Source: Actinoallomurus vinaceus (GTDB lineage Bacteria > Actinomycetota > Actinomycetes > Streptosporangiales > Streptosporangiaceae). From it: a DNA stretch of 64,000 bases. Within the stretch, counting starts at the first letter, position 1; each line of letters begins with the position of its first letter. The notes below the pieces were generated by a model. It worked only from the letters and a program-made list of their open reading frames with translations, searched no databases and was not told where the DNA came from. This document shows, one piece after another, positions 17,092-25,502 of the stretch. The position numbers and the translations under genes are program-made. The DNA is taken from assembly GCF_039542055.1 (NCBI RefSeq), contig NZ_BAABHK010000003.1, positions 62,001-126,000 of the forward strand. The letters run 5' to 3'.

Positions 17092-18351
17092 TCAGTCCTC
17101 GGCGCGTACGGACAACGCGCGGCGGGAGGAGGGCAGCGCCGCGGCCAGCCCGACCGCCGCCATCACGGCCGCGAGGACGAGGCACGAGTGCTGCGAGCCG
17201 ACCTGGACGATGAGCCATCCGCCGGCGAGCCCGGCGAACAGCGACGGCGTCGCGGTCATCAGGCGCACGGCCGCGAACGTCTGAGCGCGCTCGTGATCCG
17301 GGACGAGCGTCATCCAGCGGGCCGTCACCAGGCCCTGCCACAACGGCCAGGCCGCGAACACCAGGGCGTAGACCGCGCCGATCGCGAACCCCTGGCTCAC
17401 CGACAGCAGCGCGAAGAGTCCGGCGGTGCCCAGCGGCACGGCGATGACGAACACCCGGAGCAGCGACGGCCGGGTGCGCGTGCGCGATCCGACGAGCGCG
17501 CCGAGCAGCCCGCCGGCGCTGCCGCAGGCGAGGATCAGCCCCACGTGGACCGACGAGCCGCCACCGCGCTGCGCCAGGACGACGATGACGAGGCGAAGGG
17601 CGTTGATGAGGAAGTCGGTCACCGCCACGAAGGCGCCCGTCAACCGGATGAACGGCGTGTTCAGCACGTTGCGCCAGCCCTGGGTCAACGAGCCCCGGTC
17701 GAGCGCCCGGCCGGAGCCGGGGTCGGGCCGGCCGAGCGGCGAGCGCATCCGCCGCAGCAGCACGAGGGACACCACGTGGGAGACGGCGTCGGCCGCGAAC
17801 GGGACCGCGCGCCCGAGGCCGAGCAGCAGACCGCCGAGCGGAGGGCCGGAGAGACCGGCGCCGTACGAGCGCGCCTGGTTCAGGACGAGCGCGCGCGGGA
17901 GCCGGTCGCCGTCGGCGACGTACGACACCGCCGCCGTCTCGGCCACGCTGAAGACGCCGTACGCGAGGCCGCTCACGAGGCACATCCCGACCGCGACGAG
18001 GAAGGAGAACCGGCCGGTGAGCAGGGTCGCCGTGAAGACGAGCAGCGCGGCCAGGGAGACGGCGTCGCAGGCGATCATGACGGTGCGCCGCGGGTGCCGA
18101 TCGGCGACGAGGCCGCCGAACAGGTGCGCGACGAGGAAGCCCGCCATCGAGAACGCGCCGGCGACGCCCGCCTTAACTGGGGAGTGAGTCTCGGCGAGCA
18201 CGAGAAGGGTGAACGCGGTGCCCGACGCGCGGCTGCCGAGGTCGGACAGCGCCTGCCCGACCCAGAGCCGGACGAAGTCGCCGCGCCCCGGCCATTCCGG
18301 GCGGGCGGGGCGGGCGCTCGCCGCCCGCCTCCGCGTCGCGGAGCCGCTCAC
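17092..18351 (-). CDS. MFS exporter of the DHA3 type
   Basis: This 419-residue protein has about twelve membrane helices. It starts FVRLWVGQALSDLGSRASGTAFTLLVL and has the loop GGLVADRHPRRTVMI, typical of DHA3/macrolide-efflux-like major facilitator proteins. GTG at 18351 overlaps the stop of the JmjC gene (GTGA), so it is the last gene of the minus-strand operon precursor, ATP-grasp, SagB, JmjC, MFS. Its likely role is export of the modified peptide, acting at the cytoplasmic membrane with a proton gradient, and possibly self-protection. The C-terminal tail SSRRALSVRAED is cytoplasmic. It converges on the IclR gene with 66 bases between the stops. Confidence 0.85.
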   Translation of the reverse strand: MSGSATRRRAASARPARPEWPGRGDFVRLWVGQALSDLGSRASGTAFTLLVLAETHSPVKAGVAGAFSMAGFLVAHLFGGLVADRHPRRTVMIACDAVSLAALLVFTATLLTGRFSFLVAVGMCLVSGLAYGVFSVAETAAVSYVADGDRLPRALVLNQARSYGAGLSGPPLGGLLLGLGRAVPFAADAVSHVVSLVLLRRMRSPLGRPDPGSGRALDRGSLTQGWRNVLNTPFIRLTGAFVAVTDFLINALRLVIVVLAQRGGGSSVHVGLILACGSAGGLLGALVGSRTRTRPSLLRVFVIAVPLGTAGLFALLSVSQGFAIGAVYALVFAAWPLWQGLVTARWMTLVPDHERAQTFAAVRLMTATPSLFAGLAGGWLIVQVGSQHSCLVLAAVMAAVGLAAALPSSRRALSVRAED

Positions 18352-19862
18352 CGCGCCGCTCGCTCCCGGGCCTCTCCGGTGCAGGCGCCCCCGTCGGGGA
18401 CGGAGGCCCCTCCGAGGAGGGGAGCACCTTCAAGCAGAGCCTTCCCGTCGGCGGGGGCGTTCCCTGCGGCGACGCCACTCCGCTCGGCGCGAGCACCCCG
18501 CTCGGCACGGGCACTCCCCTCGGGTGAGGTGCTCTCCTCGGCACGGACGCTCCGCTCGGCGCGAGCACTCCCCTCAGCTGGGGTGCTCGCCTCGGCGCGG
18601 GCACGCACCTCGGACGAGGTGCTCACTTCGGCGAAGGCGTCGTCGTCCGGGACGAGGACGCCCTCGGCGAGGAGTGTCCGTACGGCCGCCTCGACCGCGG
18701 CGGCCGGCTCCGCGGCGGTGAGCGCCCCGAGCGTTACTCGCTTCCCCGACGCGCCCAGCAGCCGTTCGAGCACGGCCGCGGCCGTGCCGGTGAACCGCAG
18801 GACCCGGTCGCCGAGGTGCAGCGTGGTCCCCTCATCGGTCCGGTCCACTCCGGCGATCACCTCGGGGCGGACCGCGACGGCGCCGGGAAGGTCCCGGTCG
18901 CCGGGGAGCACGGCCGATATCGGGCGGCTCGGCGCGGGGAGGAATCTGGCCCGCTGCGCGCCCAGCACCCGCGTGGCCAGCTCGCTCACGTCGGCCCGCC
19001 CGGCCCACTCGGCGAGGTCTCGGAGCACCGAGCGCACGGCGTCCTCGACGGAGCCCCGGCTCCGGGCGAACCGCGGCGGCAGGTCGTGCCGGAACCGCTC
19101 CTCGTCGGTGAGCGCGTCGATCAGCGTCGGAACGATGGAGTACCGGCTGGTCTCCGCGATGCCCACCGTCAGGTGCAGCGACGGCTCGTCGCCGGAGAAG
19201 ACGTTGTGGATCCAACCACGCGGGATCCACAGCACGTTGCCCGGCTCGAGGACGAACTCGTGGTCCGGGGGCGTCTCCCGCAGCCGGTGCCACTCCTCCG
19301 GGGGCAGCACCTGACGGGGCCACGCGTGCCGTTCCAGCGGGAAGGGCAGGAACGGCCGATAGAGCTGCCACGTCTTGCGGCCCTCGGTCTGGACGATGAA
19401 GACCGAGTGCGTGTCGTGGTGGTGGTCGAAGCCCTGGGAGCGCCGGGGCGTCAGGTAGGCGTTCGCGTGGACCGGCATGCCGATCTCGTAGGCGAGCCGG
19501 CGGCAGGTGTCCGCGATGGGCCGCCAGGTGAAGTGCAGGTCGTTGAGCACGAGGGTCGCGCCGCCCTCGAGCTCCCCGGCGACGAGGGTGAGGTTCGCCA
19601 GCTCGCTGATGCCGTTCGGCTGCCCGACCGGCCCGGTCAGGAACCGCTCGCGCGGAAGCCGCGCACCGTCCTTGATCATCTCGATGAACGGGTACCGCAG
19701 CGCGTGGTCGCTCAGCAGCCGGTCCACGGCACCGAAGTCGATCAGGGACTGAAGCCGCTCGGGCGGTCGTTTCGACAGGATCGGTTCCGTCGGGAGTGCC
19801 GTACGGAACGGTTCGACGTCGTCCACGAGGGTGGCCAGCATCGATGTCTCGTGATCGATCAC
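18348..19862 (-). CDS. JmjC/cupin_4 2-oxoglutarate oxygenase, putative peptide hydroxylase
   Basis: This 504-residue protein has a cupin-4/JmjC core resembling the ribosomal oxygenase YcfD group. The iron site is His148-x-Asp150 in DHHHDTH and His219 in IPRGWIHN; GRKTWQLYRP follows the first motif and LEPGNVLWIPRG precedes the last. Residues about 343-408 look like a winged helix (LTAAEPAAAVEAAVRTLLAEGVLVPDD), and the last 90 residues are a low-complexity Ala/Glu/Arg/Ser tail. In the RiPP-like operon it probably hydroxylates a residue of the precursor. The GTG at 19862 is preferred: GGAG lies six bases upstream, and the gene begins 17 bases after the SagB stop. A GTG overlapping that stop (19883) would add seven residues. 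Confidence 0.82.
   Translation of the reverse strand: MIDHETSMLATLVDDVEPFRTALPTEPILSKRPPERLQSLIDFGAVDRLLSDHALRYPFIEMIKDGARLPRERFLTGPVGQPNGISELANLTLVAGELEGGATLVLNDLHFTWRPIADTCRRLAYEIGMPVHANAYLTPRRSQGFDHHHDTHSVFIVQTEGRKTWQLYRPFLPFPLERHAWPRQVLPPEEWHRLRETPPDHEFVLEPGNVLWIPRGWIHNVFSGDEPSLHLTVGIAETSRYSIVPTLIDALTDEERFRHDLPPRFARSRGSVEDAVRSVLRDLAEWAGRADVSELATRVLGAQRARFLPAPSRPISAVLPGDRDLPGAVAVRPEVIAGVDRTDEGTTLHLGDRVLRFTGTAAAVLERLLGASGKRVTLGALTAAEPAAAVEAAVRTLLAEGVLVPDDDAFAEVSTSSEVRARAEASTPAEGSARAERSVRAEESTSPEGSARAERGARAERSGVAAGNAPADGKALLEGAPLLGGASVPDGGACTGEARERAAR
18420..18610 (-). repeat. Degenerate short tandem repeats encoding an Ala-Glu-Arg tail
   Basis: Variants of CTCGGCGCGAGCAC recur about every 15-30 bases and encode the repeating SARAER/AEEST units at the C-terminus of the JmjC protein. 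Units differ slightly, and unit number could vary between strains. Confidence 0.6.
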
Positions 19863-19879
19863 AGAAGGCTCCAATGGGG

Positions 19880-21004
19880 TCACGTGTGGGGGCGCGAGAG
19901 CGCCGCGGAGACCTGGTCGAGTCCGGTCGGCCGGCCGAGCGCCGTCACTCCCAGCGCGATCTCCTGGTCGGGGTCGCAGCCGAGGGCCTCTTCGATCGCC
20001 TCGTCGCGGATCGCGGCGGAGAAGCCGACGCCGAGGCCGAGGGCGGTGGCCAGCAGGTAGACGGTCTGGCTGAGGTGGCCGAGGTCCATCAGGACGATCC
20101 GGTACGTCCGCCCCACGCCGTACTTCCAGCGGCTGCGGGCGAGGACCGCCGTGTAGTAAAGGACCGCGGCGGCTCCGCCGATCCACGCCTGGTCGGCCAC
20201 CGAGTGGACGACCTGGTCGCGCGACCACGCGACGCCGAGGTCCGAGAAACCGCCGCGAACAGGATCGAAGTGGTAGAAGCCCGGCTCGAGCCCGGTGACG
20301 TTCAGGGCGTGCACGTACACCTCGATGGGGTGCCGGGCGCCTCCCGACGGGCTGGCCTTGAACACATTCCCGAACAGTTCGTCGTCGGCCGATCGCGGCC
20401 GCGTCGGCGACGGCCCGATCGCGGTCCCGACGAGCGTGCTCAGGTCGGCCAGGTCGATCGGCTCGGCGCTGAAGCGGCGGGTGGTCCGCCGGGCGATGAG
20501 GACCTCGCCGAGCGATCCGCCGGTGAACGTCCCGGCCGCCGGCCGTGCGGGCGCCGGCACGAACGGGCGGTCGGTGAAGTCGCGGTACGGACCGGGCGGT
20601 GGCGAGGCCTGCGCCTTCTCGCGGAGCCGGCGGGCGTCGTCGTCGCCGTCGGCGAAAACGGTGCCGTGATGCATTCGCGTCGCGAAATGGTAATAGCGGG
20701 CGGCGGTCCCCCACCCATCCCAGGCGTGGAGCCGGGCTCGCTCGGTCTTACTCTCCGGCGAGTCCTCGGCGATGAGAACGCCCGCGCGCAGCAACTCGGC
20801 GACCGAGGACCGCATCCGCTCGGCGTCGGCGGAATCGGCGCACAGCCGCGTCACGCTTTCGACGTCCCGCCATTCACGGAACCATCGGCAGAGCCATTCC
20901 GCGTGTTCGGTCAGTTCGTACTGGCGGTGCCGCACATAGTCGTCCCAAACCAGCCGTCCGCCGTCCCAGAACATGGCGGCGTTCTCGGAAACCTTGAGTC
21001 TCAT
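19880..21004 (-). CDS. SagB/ThcOx-type nitroreductase with N-terminal winged-helix-like domain
   Basis: The protein has 374 residues. Residues 1 to about 85 form a helical/winged domain (EWRDVESVTRLCADSADAERMRSSVAELLRAGVLIAED). From about 165 to the end is a flavin nitroreductase with RRTTRRFS at about 172-179 and SPSGGARHPIEVYV, as in SagB and ThcOx enzymes that oxidise peptide heterocycles using FMN. A GxGxG-type cyclodehydratase is absent from the cluster, so the substrate may not be an azoline. It starts at an ATG overlapping the ATP-grasp stop (ATGA), with AAGGA six bases upstream. FMN-dependent dehydrogenation of the modified precursor is the best guess. Confidence 0.85.
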   Translation of the reverse strand: MRLKVSENAAMFWDGGRLVWDDYVRHRQYELTEHAEWLCRWFREWRDVESVTRLCADSADAERMRSSVAELLRAGVLIAEDSPESKTERARLHAWDGWGTAARYYHFATRMHHGTVFADGDDDARRLREKAQASPPPGPYRDFTDRPFVPAPARPAAGTFTGGSLGEVLIARRTTRRFSAEPIDLADLSTLVGTAIGPSPTRPRSADDELFGNVFKASPSGGARHPIEVYVHALNVTGLEPGFYHFDPVRGGFSDLGVAWSRDQVVHSVADQAWIGGAAAVLYYTAVLARSRWKYGVGRTYRIVLMDLGHLSQTVYLLATALGLGVGFSAAIRDEAIEEALGCDPDQEIALGVTALGRPTGLDQVSAALSRPHT

Positions 21005-22080
21005 CCCGTTCCTTCGGAAAACGCCGGGTCGGCCGCGGAGAACGCACCGGTGACGTACCGCAGAACGGCCTCGGAAACGGAGGCCGAACCGGCGCGGTGC
21101 TCGAACCACAGCCAGTCGCCGGTCACGTTCACCTCGAGGAAGACGTAGTCGTCCTCGGTCACGAGCAGGTCGAAGGCGGCGACGCCCAGCCCCCAGGACG
21201 CGCAGAGGCCGCGCAGCGCGGCCACGAGCCGGCCCGGAGCCTCGACCGGGGTGACCCGCACGCTCTCCGGATCGGTCCACAGGTCCTCGGCGGACCGCTT
21301 GTCGACGCGGAAGGAGACGACCTCGTCGCCGACGATGAAGATCCGCAACTCGTGGTCGGACTCGACGAACTCCTGGACGAGCGCTGGACCGGCCTCCGGC
21401 CCGCCCGCCAGCAGATCGGCCCGTGAGACGCGCCGGGGGAACAGGCTGCGCAGCGACCCCGGCTCGGGCTCGAGCCAGTGGCTCCCCAGCGGCTTCAGCA
21501 CGTAGCCGCCGGACGGGTCGCCCAGCGCCGACAGGCTCCGCCGCGGCTCCGTGGTCAGCACCGTGCGCGGCACCGTCAGCCCGGCCCGGCGGGCGCCGTC
21601 GAGCTGCGTCAACCGGTCCAGCTCCCGCGCCGGGCGGTTCACCAGCCGCCAGCCGGGGTTGGCCACGGCCCAGGCGAGGAACGCGTCCCACTGACCGGCG
21701 ACGTACTCGCCGTGCCCGGCCGGCGCCGGAATCGCGGTCAGGTCGAAGTGCCGCAGCCACATCAGCCGCGGGGCGAACGGCTCGCCCGCCACCGTGATCC
21801 GGCCGTCGTCCACCACCGACACGGGGACGTCGACGCAGCGGTCGCCGTCGATCCGCGCCAGCCGTACGCCCTTGGCCGCGAGCTCGAGGGAGAGGGCGTC
21901 CATCTCGCGGTCGGCGGCGCGGGTCAGCACCAGGACGCACGGGACCGCCGGCGCGTCCGGGTCCGCCCGGTGCACGCCGAAGTCGAACATGCGCTGCTGA
22001 AAATCCATCGTCCGATTCGACAGCGCACATGAATAGGAATTCATGCGCATCAGGAGGGGAAGCGCGGTTTCAACGCCCAT
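21001..22080 (-). CDS. ATP-grasp peptide ligase, MvdD/RimK-like (RiPP maturase)
   Basis: This protein of about 359 residues has the ATP-grasp core: YVLKPLGSHW for nucleotide binding, ELRIFIVGDEVVSFRVDKRS, and the metal-binding EVNVTGDWLW near the C-terminus. An N-terminal pre-ATP-grasp region (PRLMWLRHFDLTAIP) matches the RiPP maturase type that forms ester, amide or other acyl-activated links on a precursor. The start is uncertain: ATG at 22080 has GAGAGAA upstream, while ATG at 22008 would give 335 residues. It lies 94 bases after the precursor stop and overlaps the nitroreductase by four bases. Whether it makes graspetide-type crosslinks or adds an amino acid cannot be told. Confidence 0.83.
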   Translation of the reverse strand: MGVETALPLLMRMNSYSCALSNRTMDFQQRMFDFGVHRADPDAPAVPCVLVLTRAADREMDALSLELAAKGVRLARIDGDRCVDVPVSVVDDGRITVAGEPFAPRLMWLRHFDLTAIPAPAGHGEYVAGQWDAFLAWAVANPGWRLVNRPARELDRLTQLDGARRAGLTVPRTVLTTEPRRSLSALGDPSGGYVLKPLGSHWLEPEPGSLRSLFPRRVSRADLLAGGPEAGPALVQEFVESDHELRIFIVGDEVVSFRVDKRSAEDLWTDPESVRVTPVEAPGRLVAALRGLCASWGLGVAAFDLLVTEDDYVFLEVNVTGDWLWFEHRAGSASVSEAVLRYVTGAFSAADPAFSEGTG

Positions 22081-22174
22081 CCGTGATTCTCTCAATCAGG
22101 TATTCTCGGCCGGAGCGACGGCGGGGCCGTGAGGTGATTCACGTCCCCACCGTCGCGCCCGACCTTCAGGACGG

Positions 22175-22288
22175 TCAGTTGTCCTTCTTGTCGTGGTTCG
22201 GCGAGACGCTCGCGTATTCCCGCGCGTACTCACCGAGAGCGCCACCGTCGGCCGTTCCGGCCAGAACCAGCTTCGCGATCTCCTGCAT
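22175..22288 (-). CDS. RiPP precursor peptide, 37 residues (putative)
   Basis: This short gene starts at ATG 22288, eight bases after a strong AAAGGAGG, and is the first gene of the operon encoding ATP-grasp, nitroreductase, JmjC and MFS proteins. The peptide begins MQEIAKLVLAG, has a Gly-Gly in TADGGALG, then a Tyr/Glu/Arg-rich stretch EYAREY and a polar end SPNHDKKDN. It contains no cysteine, so no lanthionine or thiazole is possible. The Glu, Asp, Lys, Ser and Tyr residues could serve an ATP-grasp ligase, and His, Asn, Asp or Arg a hydroxylase. The ribosome binding site, position and size make it the likely substrate; the leader/core boundary is unknown. Confidence 0.75.
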   Translation of the reverse strand: MQEIAKLVLAGTADGGALGEYAREYASVSPNHDKKDN

Positions 22289-22666
22289 TCTCAACACCTC
22301 CTTTCGGGTAAATCCGTCGACGACTGAATTCCGCCACACGATCGGGAGAATGAGAAGATCCCGGTCCACTGAGCGGACCGGCATAAATCGAAAATCCGAT
22401 CGGAGCCGGGCGTACGAGCGGGCGATGTCCATCGCGCGAGCCGGTGCGTCCGCGCAGGTCGCGAAGGCATCGGGAAGACAGCGGGAAGGCAGCGGGAAGG
22501 CCCTCTCGCCGCAACCCGCCGGTCGGTGGCTCGCGGGCGCCGGCTTCCGCCGGGGAAGGGCGTGGGCGTTGACAGGGGGCGGAGCCAGATCCGATGCTCG
22601 CCTCACGAACGCCCGTTCCTCGAGCGCCGTGCCCACTATTCGGGCACGAGAGTGGAGGTCAGAACC
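22289..22666. promoter_or_regulatory. Divergent promoter region of the RiPP-like cluster
   Basis: This 378-bp region has no gene. It separates the precursor operon (minus) from the hydrolase-P450-IclR operon (plus). A perfect 7-bp inverted repeat CCGGTCC (22361-22367) with GGACCGG (22375-22381) next to an A/T-rich stretch CATAAATCGAAAATC lies 73-93 bases upstream of the precursor start and is a candidate site for the IclR regulator. The link is inferred. Confidence 0.45.
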
Positions 22667-23428
22667 GTGTCCGTCGCCCTGCCCCATGACCTGTGCGGCT
22701 CCGGGCCGCACCGCGTGATCGCCCTCCACGGCTGGTTCGGTGACCGCGGCGCCTTCCACAAGATCCGGCCGTACCTGAACGGACAGGCGTTCACGTACGC
22801 CTTCCCGGACTACCGCGGGTACGGCGAGGCGCGCGGCCTCACCGGCGAGTACACCCTCGCCGAGGTCGCCGCGGACGTCATCGCGCTGGCCGACCGGCTC
22901 GGCTGGGAGGAGTTCTCCCTGCTCGGGCACTCGATGGGCGGGGCGGTGATGCAGCGGGTGATGCTGGACGCGCCCGGCCGGGTCCGCAGGCTGGCCGGCG
23001 TCTCCCCCGTCCCCGCGTCCGGCGTGCCGTTCGACGAGCAGGGCTGGGCGCTGTTCTCCGGAGCCGCCGACGAGCCCGGCAACCGGCGGGCGATCATCGA
23101 CCTCACCACCGGGTCGCGCCTTCCGGCTCTCTGGCTGGAGGAGATGGTGGCCTGCTCCCTGAAGAACTCCACGGTCCCGGCCTTCCGCGCCTACCTCGAC
23201 GCCTGGGCGCGTACGGACTTCCACGTGGAGGTCGTCGGCAATGCCACGCCCGTCCTGGTCATCTCCGGCGGGCACGACCCCGCGCTGTCCGCGGACGTCA
23301 TGCGGGCGACCTGGCTGGAGTGGTATCCGAACGCCGAGCTGACCGTCTTCGACGACGCCGGCCACTACGCCATGGACGAGACGCCGCTCGCGCTCGTCTC
23401 CGCGGTCGAGCGCTTCCTGGCCGCATGA
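22667..23428 (+). CDS. Alpha/beta hydrolase
   Basis: This 253-residue alpha/beta-hydrolase-fold protein shows HGWFGDRGAFHKI for the oxyanion region, the nucleophile elbow GHSMGGAVM, an acid in ISGGHDPALS and the catalytic His in DDAGHYAMDE. It is cytoplasmic, with no signal peptide. The GTG at 22667 has GGAGG eight bases upstream. It is divergent from the RiPP-like operon and overlaps the P450 gene by four bases. It could cleave an ester, remove a leader or act on a small molecule; peptide processing is suggested only by position. Confidence 0.85.
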   Translation: MSVALPHDLCGSGPHRVIALHGWFGDRGAFHKIRPYLNGQAFTYAFPDYRGYGEARGLTGEYTLAEVAADVIALADRLGWEEFSLLGHSMGGAVMQRVMLDAPGRVRRLAGVSPVPASGVPFDEQGWALFSGAADEPGNRRAIIDLTTGSRLPALWLEEMVACSLKNSTVPAFRAYLDAWARTDFHVEVVGNATPVLVISGGHDPALSADVMRATWLEWYPNAELTVFDDAGHYAMDETPLALVSAVERFLAA

Positions 23429-24714
23429 CGCCGGGACGAGAGGCCGGGGCGCCCGCGGACCTCGACGTGTTCGACCCGCGTGGCTACGCGCGGGGCGTCC
23501 CGCACGAGGCGTACCGTCGCCTGCGCGACGAGGACCCGGTGCGCTGGCAGGAGGAGCACGAGGTCGGCGGCTGGCCGGCCGGGCCCGGGTTCTGGGCCGT
23601 GACCCGGCACGCGGACGTCGTCCACGTGCTGCGCACCCCCGCCGAGTACAGCTCCTGGATCGGGGCGACGCAGATCCGCGACCCGGACCCCGCCGACCTG
23701 CCGTTCATCCGGCAGATGATGCTGAACCTCGATCCGCCGGAGCACGGCCGGCTGCGGCGCATCGCCGCCAAGGTGTTCACGCCCCGCCGGGTCGAGCGGT
23801 TCGCGGCCGACGTCGAGCGGCGTGCCCGCCTCCTCATCGACGGCATCGCCGAACGCGGCGAGTGCGACCTGCCGGTCGATGTCACCGACGACTATCCGAT
23901 CCGGAATCTCGCGGACCTGCTCGGCGTTCCGGAGGCGGACCGCGGCTGGATCCTGGAGTGGACGAACCGCGTCATCGGCTACCAGGACCCCGAGCACGGC
24001 GGCGCCGCCCGCGGTACGGACGGCGCGCCCGTCAACCCACGGTCCCCGGCGGCGCTGCGCGACATGTTCGAGTACGCCCACGCGCTCGCCGCGGTGAAGC
24101 GGCGGAATCCGGCGGACGACCTGATGACGGCCCTCGCCACGGCCGAGGTGGACGGCCGGGGCCTGACCGACCCCGAGCTGTCGATGTTCTTCTTCCTCCT
24201 GGTGATCGCCGGCAACGACACCGTGCGCTCCGCCCTGCCCGGCGGCGTCATGGCGCTGCTGGACCACCCGGACGAGCACCGGCGCCTCCTCGGCCACCCC
24301 GAGCTGCTCGACTCCGCGATCGAGGAGATGCTGCGCTGGCATCCGCCCGTGCTCAGCTTCCGGCGCACCGCCGTACGGGACACCGTGCTCGCCGGACGCC
24401 CGATCGCCGCCGGCGACAAGGTGGTGGTGTTCCACGCCTCCGCCAACCGCGACGAGCGGAGCTTCGCCGAGCCGGCGCGGTTCGACATCGCGCGGCGCCC
24501 GAACGACCACGTGGCGTTCGGCGACGGCCCGCACGTGTGCCTCGGCGCGCACTTCGCCCGCCTGCAGCTGCGGATCTTCTACCGGGAGTTCCTCTGGCGG
24601 CTGCCGGACCTGGAGGCCGCCGGGCCGCCCGGCCGTCTGGTGTCCAACTTCATCGCCGGTATCAAGCACCTGCCCGTCCGCTTCACGCCCGTTCGCCGGA
24701 GTGACGCTCGATGA
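23425..24714 (+). CDS. Cytochrome P450
   Basis: This 429-residue soluble bacterial P450 shows the heme-thiolate loop FGDGPHVCLG with Cys at about 372, the K-helix ExxR in EEMLRW near 300, and the I-helix AGNDT at about 262-266. The acid-alcohol pair is Asp-Thr rather than Glu-Thr. No redox partner is encoded nearby, so it needs a ferredoxin from elsewhere. It overlaps the hydrolase upstream and the IclR gene downstream by four bases each, making a three-gene coupled operon. It may oxidise the RiPP product or an unrelated compound taken in by this operon. Confidence 0.92.
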   Translation: MTPGREAGAPADLDVFDPRGYARGVPHEAYRRLRDEDPVRWQEEHEVGGWPAGPGFWAVTRHADVVHVLRTPAEYSSWIGATQIRDPDPADLPFIRQMMLNLDPPEHGRLRRIAAKVFTPRRVERFAADVERRARLLIDGIAERGECDLPVDVTDDYPIRNLADLLGVPEADRGWILEWTNRVIGYQDPEHGGAARGTDGAPVNPRSPAALRDMFEYAHALAAVKRRNPADDLMTALATAEVDGRGLTDPELSMFFFLLVIAGNDTVRSALPGGVMALLDHPDEHRRLLGHPELLDSAIEEMLRWHPPVLSFRRTAVRDTVLAGRPIAAGDKVVVFHASANRDERSFAEPARFDIARRPNDHVAFGDGPHVCLGAHFARLQLRIFYREFLWRLPDLEAAGPPGRLVSNFIAGIKHLPVRFTPVRRSDAR

Positions 24715-25451
24715 CCGACCGACAGCACCACCGCTCAGGACCACCTGGCCGCCCGCGCGCCGGCGCATCCGCGCCGCCGGGGCCGGCCGCCGGGTCGAAG
24801 ACGATCGACACCGGCCTCCGGCTTCTCGAGATCCTCCGGGAGCATCCCGAGGGGCTGACCATCACCGAGCTCGCCCGCGCCGCCGACGTCCACCGCAACG
24901 CCGTGGCCCGGCACCTGACCGCGCTGCGCAACCACCGCCTCGTCACCCGGGCCGGCAACCTCTTCACGCTGGGACTGGGCATCGTCGAACTCGCCGCCGC
25001 GGTGCAGCAGCCGCTTCGCACCGCTGCCGCCGCCGGCGCGCTCCAGTCCCTGGCCAACGACTGCCATGCCACGGCCTTCATCGCCGTACGCGACACCGAG
25101 GAGGAGGTGGTCGCGCTCGCCGTGGCCGAGCCCCGGGGTTCCGACATCCACATCGCCTACCGTCCGGGCAACCGGCACGCCATCGACCGCGGCGCGCCCG
25201 GCATCGCCATCCTCGCGGGCCGCCCGCCCCGCCCGGACGAGCCACCGGTGGTGGAGGACGCCCGCCGCGCCGGCTACTCGGTCACCGCCGGCCAGCTGCA
25301 GCCCGGCGCGTGGGGCCTCGCCGCACCGATCATGCCGACGGGGCGGCCCGCCGAGGCCAGCGTCGGCGTCGTGACCATCGGCGCGCAGCAGGAGTCCGCC
25401 ATCGCCCCACGCGTCCGCGCCGCCGCCACCGAGATCGCCCACCTCCTCTGA
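24711..25451 (+). CDS. IclR-family transcriptional regulator
   Basis: This 246-residue protein has a disordered Pro/Ala-rich N-terminus of about 25 residues, a winged helix (GLTITELARAADVHRNAVARHLTAL) and a C-terminal effector domain (CHATAFIAVRDTEEEVVALAVAEP, later GAPGIAILAG). The effector domain is somewhat short for the family. It is the third gene of the hydrolase-P450 operon, with its ATG overlapping the P450 stop. It is therefore the best candidate regulator of the divergent promoter at 22289-22666. Confidence 0.85.
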   Translation: MTDRQHHRSGPPGRPRAGASAPPGPAAGSKTIDTGLRLLEILREHPEGLTITELARAADVHRNAVARHLTALRNHRLVTRAGNLFTLGLGIVELAAAVQQPLRTAAAAGALQSLANDCHATAFIAVRDTEEEVVALAVAEPRGSDIHIAYRPGNRHAIDRGAPGIAILAGRPPRPDEPPVVEDARRAGYSVTAGQLQPGAWGLAAPIMPTGRPAEASVGVVTIGAQQESAIAPRVRAAATEIAHLL

Positions 25452-25502
25452 CCTTCCGAGCGGAGGGTCGGGGCGAGGCTGTCGGGGGTTATCGTGCAGC
25501 TC

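Noticed and set aside
17092..22288. Reading the cluster as a lanthipeptide, thiopeptide or lasso peptide locus
   Set aside because: The precursor has no cysteine, and no LanB/LanC, YcaO, or lasso cyclase and protease genes are present.
22175..23365. A 396-codon minus-strand frame ending at the same stop as the 37-aa precursor
   Set aside because: Only the last 37 codons follow a strong ribosome binding site; the upstream part overlaps the alpha/beta hydrolase gene and has no coding character.
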